Counted from the first letter of the stretch, positions 10,601-22,070 are shown. The stretch: 64,000 nt of DNA from a bacterium (GCA_020627925.1 JAHDFY010000001.1:313092-377091); one strand, 5' to 3'. The notes: generated by a model not told the origin, from the sequence alone. Made by a program: numbers and translations.

Positions 10601-13504
10601 CTTCATATCCGAAAATTTATCATAGATGGCGGCATCTATGCCACTCAGTCCCAAATTTGATGCGTATTCATTCATTTGCATGAGTTTTTCCCCAAATTCA
10701 TTCATCATATCATGAGTGGTATTTTTGATAGTTAATACAAACATTTTCACATAATGTTCGGGGTTGGTCGCAAATTTTTTGTTGAATGCGTCTGTACCCA
10801 TATCAGGAAATCTGTCTACCATGTCAGAAAGAGCACCCAAATACACTTTTTCTTCCATAGTCATTTCTTTGTAGGGTTTATTAGCCCAGGTTGGTCTCGT
10901 AAATCATATCGCGGCAAATTTATTAAATAACTCATTCCTCGAAGCAGTATTCATTGTTTCTGTTTTGGAATGTGTTGGTTGTATGGTCATGTTTTCCACA
11001 ATACCGTTTTCACCCAAAAACAATGTTTGCATGATTTCTTCTGCAAGAGCATAGTTTTTGTATCTATTATCTATTCCGGTCAATCACACATCATCAAAGT
11101 CGTTTCCAGAAACATCATCTCTACAAATATCGATCAATAAGAGGAGTTGTTTTTTCTTTTGCTCAGGAGTAATATCATCCATTGCATTGATTTTTTCAAA
11201 AATAGCTTTTTCTAATGCATGAACATATTGCACGTTTGCAGTAAACGCGCCAGTTTTATTGGTATTGTTATTGATACGTTTCATTTTGTCCCAAAGGAAT
11301 TGTATTAATCACTCAGGAGTTTTTTCTCTTTCTATTTCATAAGAGATGTGTTGAATTGCGAATGACATATCCTCACGTCCTTTTGTAGCAAGCGCTTCAA
11401 GGTGGTCAGCATCTTGTATTCCACTTTTTTTACCACCAGTTCTTGAGACGATCTCATTGTACTGCTGAATCGTATCCAAAAATTTTTCTTTTTCATTGTT
11501 GAAGTCCATAGTCGCATCATCGAGTTCGCTTTTCCTATTGGGATCTGCGAGGACTACCTCTTCCAATGCAGCCAAGGTTTCTCCCTTTTGCGATAGCAGT
11601 GCTTCCATTCTTTTTATTCCTTCTCTAATTTGTTGTTCTTTTCGAGAAACTTGTGCTTTTTGCAACTCATTAAGTCCACCAAAAAAACCACTATGTGCAT
11701 GACCAACATCTTTGATTTCTTTCATAAGACCTTCTACTTGTGATTGAATAGCTTGTAGATCGTTGTTTTGAGTAAAATCAAAAGTGTCTCATGTTTCTTG
11801 CTCCATTTGTTGATTGATCTGGTCCTGATATTTTTTTGCAAACATTTCATTCATGAAATCGACCAACTTTATTATATTTTGTTTTTTTGCAAAAGTATGA
11901 TAGAGATCTTTGTATTGTTCATCATAGGTAAAAAGATCCTTATGCCACCAGTCCGACGTATCAAAATGAACAAGTCATAGTCATTCACCTATCGTTGCAT
12001 CATAGGCATTTTCCAAAAGACTAAAGTTACTCAAAAAATTGGGAGCACTAAAAGGCTTATGTCCCACGGGAACAGTTTTCATATCAATACTTTCCATTGC
12101 TTTTTGCAGTTCACTGTCGATATATTGTTTTGCTCTTTGTGCCTGTTCTGGCGTTTCAAAAGAAATATCCAAACTTGCATGAATAACATTGGTTCCATTT
12201 TCTCCTGATTCTTCAAAGTGTACTCTTTTTTCTTTTTCGCTTCATTGCAAAATTTGTTGTTTATAACGTTGTTTCCATAAGTCTTTTACAAAATGAAGCA
12301 GCTTTGTGCTGTTGTCACCCTCTCTCAATGTTGCGTTCAGAGAATCATTGAGTTGGTCATTTTTCAAAAAATACTGATCATACCCACTGCCATCAGGATA
12401 TTTTGCATGAAATTCAAAAAAACCTGAATTTCGATTCCAGTCTAGCGCCGTCATCACGTCGTCAGCATCGGGATTCAAGTCAAGATTTCTACATTGATTA
12501 ATAAAATACTGCAATCTTGAATCGATAGATTTCATCAACAACGCAGCATCAGCACGCTCTAACCTAATTCCTAAACCTTGCAAATCCTGCACTACATCAA
12601 AATGTTTTTGGTAAGCGACATGTTCTGCGTGTGCTTCTTGCTCATGAGTCAATGCAACGTCTTCACGCATTGCAGCAGATTTGTCGGTACTCATTTTTAC
12701 TCCTTCTCGGATTCGACCTCTGTACTCTTTGCCATTACTATCAGTCGATCAAATGATAACGAGCGTTTCATTCCCATTTTGATCCACTCATTTTTTGAGG
12801 TATGCTTTGGGGTAATCAGGACTGTGTTGTTTTGCGTAGTCTTTTGCACGTTGGCTTGTTGCACCAGAATAGTCAAACATTATAACATCGTTGTCATCAA
12901 GACCATCGGTCACCGCTTCCACGACTTGGTGGATAGGGAGAGGATTAGCAGCCGCCGTAAACGTAAACCATTTTTTTCATTCAAATTCTTCTGTAGCATC
13001 ACTTAGGGCGCTGTTATTTTTTGTCTTATTTTTTACTTTTTCTAATACTTTATCGTCAACTTTATCAATAGTTGCAAGCTTTGCTTCAAATTCTTGTTTG
13101 ATGCTTGTTACCATTTTTTCTCTGACTTCGACCATATATTTGGTAAAATCCCTGATAATATCTGCACGATACCAATATTTCCCCGCTTCTTTGGTTTCTT
13201 TGAGAGCTGCATGCGCGAGTTTTTCCAAATGATTCATTGCTTCATATGATTTTCCTGTTCCACTAACTTTTCCTTCTAGTCCTTCTATACCAAGATCAAA
13301 CTTTTTGTTCAATTGTCAAAAAGTTTCTTCCATTTGTCATAATTGGACAATGGTTGATTGAGAAAGTGTTTGATAATCGTATTTTATCATATAGTTATCA
13401 TTGGTTGCTTCATAGTTTTTTTTGATTTCATCAGCATGATGTTTCTGGGTAAGGCTGCTGATTTCATCATCAAAACTTTGGCGCAAGGCTGCTTTGGACG
13501 TCAT
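7664..13504 (-). CDS. giant 1946-residue multi-domain protein
   Basis: One uninterrupted minus-strand frame from ATG 13504 to TAG 7664, checked codon by codon over the parts between open fragments; all breaks are TGA. Order seen: helical, charged N-terminal third with coiled-coil stretches (around residues 595-730); a Gly/Ala-rich hydrophobic segment near 1000-1050 (AAVISSIAAAASFGSLTG, then ASAVAGATVGSMVYDAAA) that resembles a glycine zipper; a peptidoglycan-binding-like motif near 1295-1330 (EIQELVGHQGNNDGILGP followed by QTFDSIKKY); Lys-rich coiled coils; and a C-terminal part (about 1525-1900) with MORN/YwqK-like strands such as IFPDGSIKTTQYDINGNITK and IGEFNGRHP. No N-terminal signal peptide is evident. 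Function unknown; an exported or cell-contact protein is inferred. Confidence 0.85.
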
Positions 13505-13555
13505 AAGCCTATAGACGAAAAAATAAAGTAATCAAAGGTAGAAAAAAAATTGTGG

Positions 13556-14101
13556 CTACATTTTTTTGAGCAAAGAATCAGCATCTGCATCTTCTTGAAT
13601 ACTATCAATAAGTTCTTCCATTTGGGATGCCAGACGTCTCATTTTTGATTCAGTTTCCGAATATCTTTTTTTGATATCTTCAATTTCGCTCATATATTGA
13701 CGAAGCGCTTCTACTTTTTCTTTTTCTGTCTCACCAAAAATAATGCCATAGAGATAATTCCATTCTGTGTCGCTAAAATTTTCCATTTCGCCCAGTAATT
13801 TTTTAGCTAGGGTATTGTTGGATTTTTTCAAAAAATAAGCAACTAGTTGTTTTCTTTCTTTTTTGTTCATCGCTATTGGGATAAGTAAAAAGAGTTTCTG
13901 CACATAAGTATACGGCCCACCGTATTTTTCACAAAAAAGACAAGGAGTTTGCTTTGTTTGCTCTTGACAAATGGTTGTTATTGCGTGTTTTTCCAAAAAA
14001 TATTTTTTCACATTTTTTCCACAATTTACTATTTTGTACAAAAAAAATAATGGGCCAAAAACAAATTCTTGACTGGTAATGCAACCAAGAATAATTATCA
14101 T
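13556..14101 (-). CDS. hypothetical membrane-associated protein upstream of the giant gene
   Basis: A frame of 181 residues from ATG 14101 without TGA. The first 80 residues hold two hydrophobic stretches and a CxxC (PCLFCEKYGGPYTYVQK). The rest is charged and ends in a coiled coil (SEIEDIKKRYSETESKMRRL). A second plausible start is ATG 13870 (MNKKERKQLVAYFLKK), which would leave only the soluble 104 residues. It lies 51 bases upstream of the giant gene on the same strand, so it is probably its operon partner. No family recognised. Confidence 0.6.
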   Translation of the reverse strand: MIIILGCITSQEFVFGPLFFLYKIVNCGKNVKKYFLEKHAITTICQEQTKQTPCLFCEKYGGPYTYVQKLFLLIPIAMNKKERKQLVAYFLKKSNNTLAKKLLGEMENFSDTEWNYLYGIIFGETEKEKVEALRQYMSEIEDIKKRYSETESKMRRLASQMEELIDSIQEDADADSLLKKM

Positions 14102-14202
14102 TAGGATACTCAATAACAAATGTGAAAAACTTGTTAATTTTACTTATTAATGCTTTTGCTGACTTGCCAATTTGTGTCAGAAAAGCAACAAAAAAATAAT
14201 CA

Positions 14203-15072
14203 ATGAAACGTCATATTCCTATCTTAGCAAAAGAAATTAATGAACAGATACCAGACCATGCACAAATTATTGTGGATGGGACTTTGGGACATGGAGGACA
14301 TACCGATTATTTTATTACTCATGCAACACAAAAAAATCGTACCTACATAGGCGTAGATGTTGATCCACAAATTTTAGAGCAAGCAAAAAATTACCTCAGT
14401 GAACATCAAAACATACATTTCATCAACAATTCATACGCACAATTATCCGAAGAGTTAGCAAAACGTGCAATCCCTTCTGTTGACTATATTTTGCTAGATC
14501 TTGGTATCAATCGAGAACATGTACTTAATGCAGACCGTGGGTTTTCGATCAGAAAGGATGGACCCTTGGACATGAGGTTTGCTCCGGATAAACAAACAGC
14601 ATACGAGCTTATCCAAACATGTACCGAGCAGGACCTCACTGATCGATTGATTCGTTATGGTGATTTTAAGCCTCACGTTGCAAAAGGGTATGCACAATAC
14701 ATCAAAAAAAATAAAGCTGACCCCCGTGTACGTACGACATTAGGATTGAGGGAGTTGATGCGAGAAATTCGCGTGAATGACAGACAATTAGCAGTTATCT
14801 TTCAAGTATTGAGAATTGTTGTCAATAAAGAACTTGAACAGGTAGAAATTTTTTGCCAAAAACTAGCAAATATCTTGGCAACATGAGGAAGATGTGCAAT
14901 TATTACTTTTCATAGTGTTGAAGATAGATTAGTAAAATATTTGTTTAAAGATCTTGCCGCAACAGAGCAATTTCAGCTAGTAAACAAGAAAGTAATCAAA
15001 CCTCATTATACAGAAGTACAGCGCAACAAAGCTTCGCGCAGCGCAAAATTAAGAATTATCGAAAAATTATAG
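14203..15072 (+). CDS. rsmH: 16S rRNA (cytosine1402-N4)-methyltransferase RsmH
   Basis: A 289-residue SAM-dependent methyltransferase that modifies C1402 of 16S rRNA. It starts MKRHIPILAKEI with the family's VDGTLGHGGHTD SAM motif. DYILLDLGINREHV, DRGFSIRKDGPLDMRF, and the C-terminal GGRCAIITFHSVEDRLVK are all diagnostic. The first Gly of GGR is TGA at 14884-14886, a clear proof of UGA = Gly because a stop there would remove the conserved FHSxEDR block. It is the first gene of a plus-strand run with the FtsL-like gene and queD. Confidence 0.97.
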
Positions 15073-15081
15073 GTAGCGACA

Positions 15082-15480
15082 ATGCGTATTCCTTCTTATT
15101 TTATTTCATTGCCCTGCAATAAAGTGAATCCATCAAAGTTTTGATATATTCGTAAACATTCAGAGAAAGTATACAAAGCAGCTTACAAAAAAGTGCTTGC
15201 TTGGTCAAAATCATTCGAAATAATCAGAATGGTTGTTTTGGTTTCTTGGTTTTTTATTAACACTTTTGTATACTTGTATTTTGTGAACCTTGCATCAACC
15301 AAATGATATTTTTATGGAAAAGAACAAGATGCAAAAGAGCGTATTGAATTTGCTCACAATATTACCAAACTTCGTGTGGTTGACGTACACAGCGATCTGT
15401 GGAATAACCTGCAAGAGTCAACAAAACATGAAGTCGTTGATATCGCTCAATCATTTGTACCATTACCCTCACCTCAATAA
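15082..15480 (+). CDS. single-pass membrane protein in the FtsL position
   Basis: A 132-residue protein with two TGA codons. A basic cytoplasmic N-terminus of about 48 residues is followed by one transmembrane helix (MVVLVSWFFINTFVYLYFV) and a short extracytoplasmic, helical tail (KEQDAKERIEFAHNITKLR). Small bitopic proteins directly after rsmH/mraW are usually FtsL, a divisome subunit, and the topology fits, but FtsL has little sequence conservation, so this is an inference from position and topology. Its TAA overlaps the next ATG by one base. Confidence 0.5.
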
Positions 15481-15878
15481 TGTATTCCGTCTCCAAAAAA
15501 TTCTATTTTAATGCTGCGCATAGAATCAAAACACATCAATGAGTATGCAAAAACGTTCATGGACACAATTATATTTGCCTTGTCGATATACAAAGTGATA
15601 TAATAGATAGTGATGGAATGATTGTTGATTTCAAAGAAATGAAACGTATTCAAGAGCGATTAGATCACCATCTTGATCATAGTTATCTTTTTGAACAGGG
15701 AGATCTTATTGGTGAATTTTTGCAATCGCAGTGAATGAAAACATATACCTTGCCATTGCCTCCAACAACTGAAGTGCTCGCAAAACATATTTTTGAACAA
15801 GTAACATCATTATGATTTGCTGTATCACGTGTTGAATTGCGAGAAACACACAAATGCAAAGCAACATATACAAAATAA
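15480..15878 (+). CDS. queD: 6-carboxytetrahydropterin synthase QueD (PTPS family)
   Basis: A 132-residue protein of the 6-pyruvoyl-tetrahydropterin synthase family. Zinc-binding histidines appear in FNAAHR and NVHGHNY. DSDGMIVDFKEMK, LDHHLDHSYL, PPTTEVLAKHIF and VELRETHKCKATY cover the remaining conserved blocks. QueD converts dihydroneopterin triphosphate to 6-carboxytetrahydropterin in the preQ0/queuosine route. Three glycines are TGA. It starts on an ATG overlapping the previous stop (TAATG), indicating translational coupling, and is followed by a terminator. A Tgt gene lies 41 kb away. Confidence 0.93.
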
Positions 15879-15909
15879 AAAAAGGACTTCTTATGAAAAG
15901 GTCCTTTTT
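15879..15909 (+). terminator. rho-independent terminator after queD
   Basis: The stem AAAAGGAC/GTCCTTTT with a 12-base loop and a T tract begins immediately after the queD stop. Confidence 0.8.
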
Positions 15910-15922
15910 ATCGAAATAATTT

Positions 15923-16120
15923 TTATGTCAAGTGCCGCTTATTTCTGACAGAAATAGCTGCTACTACTATTACTAAAATAAGTGGAATTAATAATATAAA
16001 TCCTTTGCTTATTGTTATAAGCAAAAAAGACATTGTAAGGACTACACCACCACATCCGAATGCGTAAGATTTTTCTGAAAAACTTCTTTTTCTTTGTTTT
16101 GTACTTTTTATTTTACTCAT
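15923..16120 (-). CDS. small two-helix membrane protein
   Basis: 65 residues from ATG 16120: a basic N-terminus (SKIKSTKQRKRSFSEK), then two hydrophobic helices rich in Ile, Val and Leu, ending in Arg and His. An in-frame upstream ATG at 16201 would add 27 residues. There are no TGA codons. It converges with queD across the terminator. It is not recognised and may be chance, though the composition is typical of a small membrane protein. Confidence 0.45.
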   Translation of the reverse strand: MSKIKSTKQRKRSFSEKSYAFGCGGVVLTMSFLLITISKGFILLIPLILVIVVAAISVRNKRHLT

Positions 16121-16338
16121 GATCTTTGTGTTTTTGTATTCTTGGATATTTCTGATACTAGAAAAAAACAAACATTCAGCAATAAAAAATAGGAAAGTCA
16201 CGCTTTCATTATGGCAAAAGAATATATAGTAGTCGTATTTTGTGCAAATAACGATGCAATATTATATCAAAAATAACGTGAAGGCAATACGAAATGTGAG
16301 AAATCGAGCTCAATCGTGATGTAAATCATGCTTTTCTG

Positions 16339-16366
16339 TTTCCTCATATACAAAAACAACTATAAT
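16339..16366 (+). promoter_or_regulatory. putative promoter of the FKBP-type lipoprotein gene
   Basis: A perfect -10 TATAAT at 16361-16366 lies 37 bases before the start codon. The -35 candidate (TTTCCT, 16 bases upstream) is poor. I see no gene in the rest of the 282-base gap. Confidence 0.4.
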
Positions 16367-16402
16367 GCGACAGATATAGTTTTACTATTTACAAAAAAAT
16401 CG

Positions 16403-16930
16403 ATGCGCAAAGCACTATGGACAGCCTTGTCAGTTTTTGGCGTTTTGGCTATTGCCGGATGTAGCGGAATCAAAGAGTGACCAATTCAGTCATGAGATAT
16501 TGTTTATGTAAGTTATACAGCGACATATAGAGAGGATGGCGATGTTTTTGAAAAAGTAGAAGAACCTATTCCTGTCAGTGTAGGGAGTGCTGAAATTCTT
16601 TCAAAAATAGATGACGAACTGCTAGGAATGCAAAAAGGGGAAACAAAAAACATTATTGTTACGCCAAAAGATGGTTTTGGTAATGAATATGACAATGATC
16701 TTGTGAAAGTCATACCTGCAATGTATCTAACTGTTGCATGAACAGATGTTGCTATGGGTTCTATTGTGAGTCTTGATGGAAGAGATGGAGTTATTATTGG
16801 TGTGCAAGGCGAGGGTGACGATGCTCGTGTTACGGTGGATCTCAATCCAAGCTACACATGGAAAGACTTGGAATTTGCTCTGATGGTGCACCAAATTGGT
16901 GGAAAATCACTACAAGAAGAAAACAAATAA
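16403..16930 (+). CDS. FKBP-type peptidyl-prolyl isomerase lipoprotein (SlyD-like)
   Basis: 175 residues. The N-terminus is a lipoprotein signal with lipobox VLAIAGC at about residues 14-20, so the mature protein is probably anchored at the membrane's outer face. The body has SlyD/FKBP features: GDIVYVSYTAT..., a bridging acidic insert, SVGSAEILSKIDDELLGMQKGE and VTPKDGFGNEYD. It is expected to catalyse proline isomerisation of exported proteins. Three TGA codons read as glycine (KEGPIQ, QSGDIV, VAGTDV). It is followed 46 bases later by a large unknown gene. Confidence 0.88.
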
Positions 16931-16976
16931 TAACCAAAACAGCATGGTCTTTGATTTCTAACCTCTACTATGTACC

Positions 16977-19190
16977 ATGGCTAAACGTTGAACAAAGCAG
17001 CTTTTCAAAAAAATTATAGTATCATTTTTCCCAAAAACTGATTTTGCTTGAGGAATGAATGCGACAGGAATGTTTGTCTCATTTATTTCTACCAAGCAAT
17101 TTTTTTCGTTGGTTAATAGAAAAATTGTTGAGAATTACAAACTCAATCTTTTTGATATTGCATTAGATCCTTTTGAAGTAAAAATTTGATTCGGTGAAAC
17201 ACCTGGTATCAAGGTAAAAGAAATCGATGATTATTATGGTTATTGCTCAACTGCCAATCTCAATGGGTATAGATTTTTTTCTCCATGAACAATGGCTACA
17301 ACAATAGCAATAGTCATGAGTATGTATGTACAAGAGATGTTCCACAGCAAAGATAACAAATATTTTTTGCATTTTTTGTATACGGTGTATTTGCTGTCAT
17401 TTGTTTTTGTTTCTAGACTCAAAAAATTTCCTTATCAAACCAAACAAGAAAATTTTCAATGGTTTATTGAAGTGTTTTTCAATTTTTACCAGTACACGTT
17501 TACCAAAACCAAAAGCACACTCAATCAAAAAACATTCCAAAAATACAAAGCATTGCTGCTCAAACAAACCCAGCTATTTTTTTGTTTTTTCTATTTCTAC
17601 CAAAAACTTAACCACGTATTTGACGACACTATTTCTCATGAAGCATATTCATGGCTCTTCTACGATGAAATCAAGAAATCAGAAAGCAAAGCGATCATCA
17701 AGGACTTCCTTCAACACGCCAATGAATACACCATACAAGAGACTTTTTCTACAACTGAACAAATACTTATTGATCATATTTTGCCCGCAGATTTGCTCAT
17801 AAGATACCTCTTTATCAAAGACGATGAATTACTGATCGCCCGTCATCTTGTGCCTAAAATTTTCAAGAAAGAGAAGATTGACGTTTTTCTTGATTCTTTT
17901 TTGGAAAATGACGATTCATTGGAAGCTTTTTTGGAGCACATTACTAATTTTAGGCATTTCAGAGAAAACTTCTTTGATGGAGCAAAAGAGTATACCAGAT
18001 TCAAATTCAGAATGAATGAAGGCTATAATTTTGATCAAGAGGAGGAGATTAATGAATTTATGTCCTCAGTAGAGGATGTTGATAACTTAGACGGGGTCAA
18101 AATTCCTGAAAAACTAAGAGCAGAATCAGACGTCATGGAAAAGCTTCTTAATTTCTATATTACTTTTGTGGGAGGATTGTGGATATCCAGAGGTGACAAC
18201 TTTTTTGTGAGGGTTTTTAGAAAACCTATCATGAATGCATTGATTACACAAGAAAATCTTATTGGTCACAAGCAAGATAACTTATATTATTTTGGAGGGT
18301 TGTTGTATACCTACAGTAAAAATATTTTCTATTACAAATATGCGTTTGATAATATTAGAGAAGGAAAAGATAAGTTTGTCTTACCATTCAAATCCAAGTT
18401 TAAAGAAGTCTATTCCAATATGTTTATTGTCAAAATGTTGGATGAAAACTTCGTAGCAACCCTATTACAAGATACCAATCATGAAGACATAAAAATCTAT
18501 GTCAAAGCGCACGCAACTATAGATACCTTCAAAAAGAAATATGGAAAAAAAATATCACAATTAGTTCGTTTGTCTCATGATGAATTGATTCAATCCGTCT
18601 ATGGCGATATCCAAACATTAGTAGGGCCAGAGTTACCTTGGTTACAAACACTGACAGAGTGATTACAAGAGAGCGATTTGACAAGATTAAAAGATCATTT
18701 TTACCATTTGGACTTTTGGTTTACTCAGCGTACATGGCAGATGCTGACGTGATTAGCTAAGCCTTTCTCACAAACTTATTCAGAATTAGTTATTTTATGA
18801 ATACTTGCGACACTAAGAGATACTTTTTTTGGTTTTGTGCTCTATATGTATTTCCTCAAGGAGAAGAAAAAACTCAAAAAAGAACATAGACGTTTGATCG
18901 CATTGATTTACTTTACCGACGTGGTCAATGTTCACGAAGAATTCTTTGATGAGCTCTTTGTTATGGTAGAGAAAATAACCAAAGAATTTAAAGACTTTTT
19001 GAGCGATCGAGTCTATTTTGATGATAATTCTGTCTTTTTGCATTTAGGCTTTAGAAATCGACAAAAATTTGTACAAGAAAAAAGCGATGATACCATTATC
19101 AATGATATAGCAGGAGAGGATATTATCCGATTCAGAGGATATCTCAAAAATATTACCTTCTACAACAAAAGATACATACATCCAGCATAA
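16977..19190 (+). CDS. large hypothetical protein with C-terminal membrane helix
   Basis: A 737-residue protein, one frame through several TGA codons between ATG 16977 and TAA 19190. It is rich in Phe, Tyr, Lys and acidic residues, mostly helical, with a hydrophobic segment near the N-terminus (TTIAIVMSMYVQEMF region) and a clear one near residues 600-630 (LVILGILATLRDTFFGFVLY) before a basic, coiled C-terminus. No motif I recognise. Position between the lipoprotein isomerase and nrdR gives no strong clue. Confidence 0.8.
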
Positions 19191-19212
19191 TTTATATTTA
19201 CTCATTTGCCCT

Positions 19213-19647
19213 ATGCATTGTCCAAAGTGTAGTCATAATGCGACTAAAGTAATTGATTCTAGAGTGATCGAAAATGGTGCCGCAACAAGGAGGAGAAGGC
19301 AGTGTGAATCATGCGGTTACAGATTTACCACCTTCGAAAGAAGAGGGCCAGAAGAATTGATTGTTATCAAAAAAGATGCTACCAAAGAGCTTTATGATAG
19401 ATCAAAAATTAAGAAATCGATACTTCTCTCCTTTGCAAAAAGAAAAGTTTCTCCAGAACAAATTGAGACATTAATAGCAGACCTGGAGGCACAATGGTCA
19501 AAATCATGAACAGAAATACATACCACTAAGATTGGCGAAGACGTCGTAGCAGCACTCAAAGAAGTCGACCCAGTTGCCTACATTAGATTTGCATCTGTCT
19601 ATCTAAAATTTGAAACACTTGATGATTTCAAAAAAGCGACACAATAA
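19213..19647 (+). CDS. nrdR: transcriptional repressor NrdR
   Basis: 144 residues, the usual NrdR length. The N-terminal zinc ribbon is MHCPKCSHNATKVIDSR followed by RRRRQCESCGYRFTTFER. The ATP-cone domain follows (VIKKDATKELYDRSKIKKSI). NrdR represses ribonucleotide reductase genes in response to ATP/dATP. One TGA codon encodes the Gly after WSKS. A terminator overlaps the end of the gene. Confidence 0.96.
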
Positions 19648-19661
19648 GTGCCGCTTTTTTA
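19632..19661 (+). terminator. terminator overlapping the nrdR stop codon
   Basis: The hairpin AAAGCGACAC-AATAA-GTGCCGCTTT, with one mismatch, has the nrdR stop codon in its loop and a T-run after it. On the other strand it also follows the end of the converging gene. Confidence 0.75.
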
Positions 19662-20420
19662 TTTATGAGAATATAACTTAGTAATTTTGTTTCCTAAGTG
19701 TATTGTTTTGTTTGCAAAATTCACATCGAATGGGCGATCTCATTTTTGTGGATTAAGTGATATTCAGGTGTCGCATATAGCGATAAATAATCAAGGATTG
19801 GTAATTTCTTTTTTGTTTATTGCTTTAAAGTACATAGATGCTAGTTTATCTTTATTGCTTATGAGCTTTTGCCATTGTTTATGTGAAATTATCCTTTGCT
19901 CTTTTGTTGTTTTTCTATCACTTCCCTCTCACCAGATTTTCATTCCCTCTCTTATTCTCATAAAGTGTACTGAATCTTTGATTAATAAATTGTTACAGTT
20001 ATTTTTGTCTATAAGTATATAATGGTCATTCTTTTTGACAAAAAATAAATGATCAAAACTAGCGGTCATACTTTTTCCAGAAATAGGGTCTACTGCTTGG
20101 TATTGTTCGAGTATTTGAGAAATAATTTGTCTACTATCAATAAAAAAAGCTATATCACTAGGATTTTTGAACTCCTTTTCTTGACCATTAATTGCTTGAT
20201 GTATTTTTTTGTTCACTACTGTCTTTTTTCTTTGAATTCTATTATCTATATTTGAAAATTTATATATTGATCATCTCTCTGTCTCAAATCCTTTTATTCA
20301 ATGTTGTTTACAAAGAGGTCCTTCATTGTTCCCTATTTGTTCAAATAGTTCTTTTTCTGTTTTCTTGTTTTGTGAAGAATGCACTGCTTTGTTGTGTTCA
20401 ATTGGCGTTAATTGATCCAT
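19659..20420 (-). CDS. hypothetical soluble protein
   Basis: A 253-residue frame through several TGA codons from ATG 20420. No signal peptide or membrane helix. It contains KQHGIKGFETERGSIYKFSN, AFFIDSRQIISQILEQY and FDHLFFVKKNDHYILID, the last reading like alternating beta strands. No family is recognised. It faces nrdR across a shared terminator; an upstream terminator separates it from ctpA. Confidence 0.7.
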
Positions 20421-20500
20421 CAATGAGATAGAAAATAAATAAATAAACCTGCCAAAAGTATACCTAGCTAAACAAGTTTTGTCAAATTTGCGTTTTACTA

Positions 20501-20525
20501 AAAAAAACGGCCTAAGCCGCTTTTT
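20501..20525 (-). terminator. rho-independent terminator of the S41 protease gene
   Basis: The stem AAGCGGC/GCCGTT region with a TTAG loop, followed on the minus strand by a run of eight T, begins at the protease stop codon. Confidence 0.8.
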
Positions 20526-21993
20526 ACAATGTTTTTGCTTTCTCAAGTATTTCGTCTTTTTCAGTTTCTGGATCATCTTCTACAATGATATCTGGAGTAA
20601 TTCCTACATCATCGATAGAAACTTTATCTTTTCCTGTGAACCATTTTGCGGTAGTGATCTTGAGCAATGAATTGTCAAAATATTCAACGAGAGATTGTAC
20701 AGATCCCTTACCAAAACTTTGTTCTCCTACAATAATTGCTTGAGGGTTATATTCTTTTGCAGTTCCAGCTAAGATTTCTGAAGCGCTGGCAGAACCGTTG
20801 TTGATCATAAAAATAACTTTTTTATTTCCCAAGTAGTATTTACTCTCTGCTCATTCAGAAAGAATAACTTCTTCGTTGTTCAAGTCCCTCGTTACAACAC
20901 TAGGTTTTCCTTTCGGTACGAAATGGTCAAGCATCATGACAACATCTTGCAAACTTCCACCAGGATTATCCGTAAGATCAATAATGATCTTGTTCTTATT
21001 TTCTATATTTGCTTCTTCCAAAATAGTAGCAAATTTGTAGTAAATACCATCACTAAACTGGTTGATATCAATATATGCAGTTCCTGCGTCAAGTTTTTTT
21101 TCTTCAACACTTTCGATAATAATTAGATCTCTAATAACATCGATTTCTAAGGTTTTTCCGTCTCTTATAATAGTCAATGTTACTTTTGTTCCTCTTTCTC
21201 CTTTGATATGTTGAATAATAGTTTGTGTACCATGTTCTTCCGTGATGACAAAATCATCCACTTGTATTACCTGGTCACCTCCCTTGATTCACGCTTTTTC
21301 TGCAGGAGAACCTTCAATGGGCGCTGTAATGATGAACTTACCTGGTTGAGGCATATCCACATAAGCCCCAATTCCTACAAATTCTCCTTGTAGACTTTCA
21401 GTGAATGTTTTTGATTCAACAGGAGGAAAATAGGCAGTGTATTCATCATCAGTTGCTTGTGCCATTCCTTTAACCGCTCCATGTAGTAGCTTTGATTTAA
21501 CAAGTTCATCTTTATCATAATGAAGCTTTGTGAGTTTTTCATAAACGTCATTCAAGATTGCGAATTCCCTGTTTTTTGCTATGTCATATTCACGATTGAG
21601 CGAGACTTCCACGTTTTTTGCTGATGTTCATTTGATAAAACTCAGCATAATATCCAAAACTTCTTGAGAAAGAGCAGCATCGGTCGCTTCTAAGCTTATT
21701 CATTCAAACTTTTCGAGTAAAGAAACCGCCATTTTTTCACTCATTTTTGCTTTGAACGGAAAGTTGATGTGCTTATTAGGCATCAAATCTAAGTAAACAG
21801 CCTTTTGCATCACAATGTGTTCATACGTAAGAGGCTCAATGTTTTTGTAATTGAGCTTGATGTATTTGTAGCTTGCAGCCGGTTTTTTGATTGCAGTGTA
21901 TTGATCAAGAAATTCCCCCAGAGTAATGGTACGACCAAAAGCAAAGACAGGAGCAAAAATCAAGAATACGAGACTCAAAAATATTTTTTTCAT
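20524..21993 (-). CDS. C-terminal processing protease, S41 family (CtpA-like)
   Basis: A 489-residue exported serine protease. Signal peptide MKKIFLSLVFLIFAPVFAFG; helical domain to about 190; PDZ domain with GEFVGIGAYV...GSPAEKAGIKGGDQV; and the S41 catalytic region with DLTDNPGGSL, NNGSASASEILAG and GEQSFGKGSVQ, which carry the Ser and Lys of the catalytic dyad. Such proteases trim or degrade exported and membrane proteins. Four glycines are TGA, one inside the PDZ loop. The N-terminal region has an SLH-like look but I cannot confirm it. Confidence 0.94.
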
Positions 21994-22070
21994 GAATTAT
22001 TAACAGTGGAGTAAAACTATGTGGTACTATATTGATACGAAAAGGAAAAACAAAGGATAGTGATGATAAA

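Noticed and set aside
16513..16845. 110-residue minus-strand frame
   Set aside because: It is the antisense shadow of the FKBP-type lipoprotein gene, which has a lipobox and family motifs.
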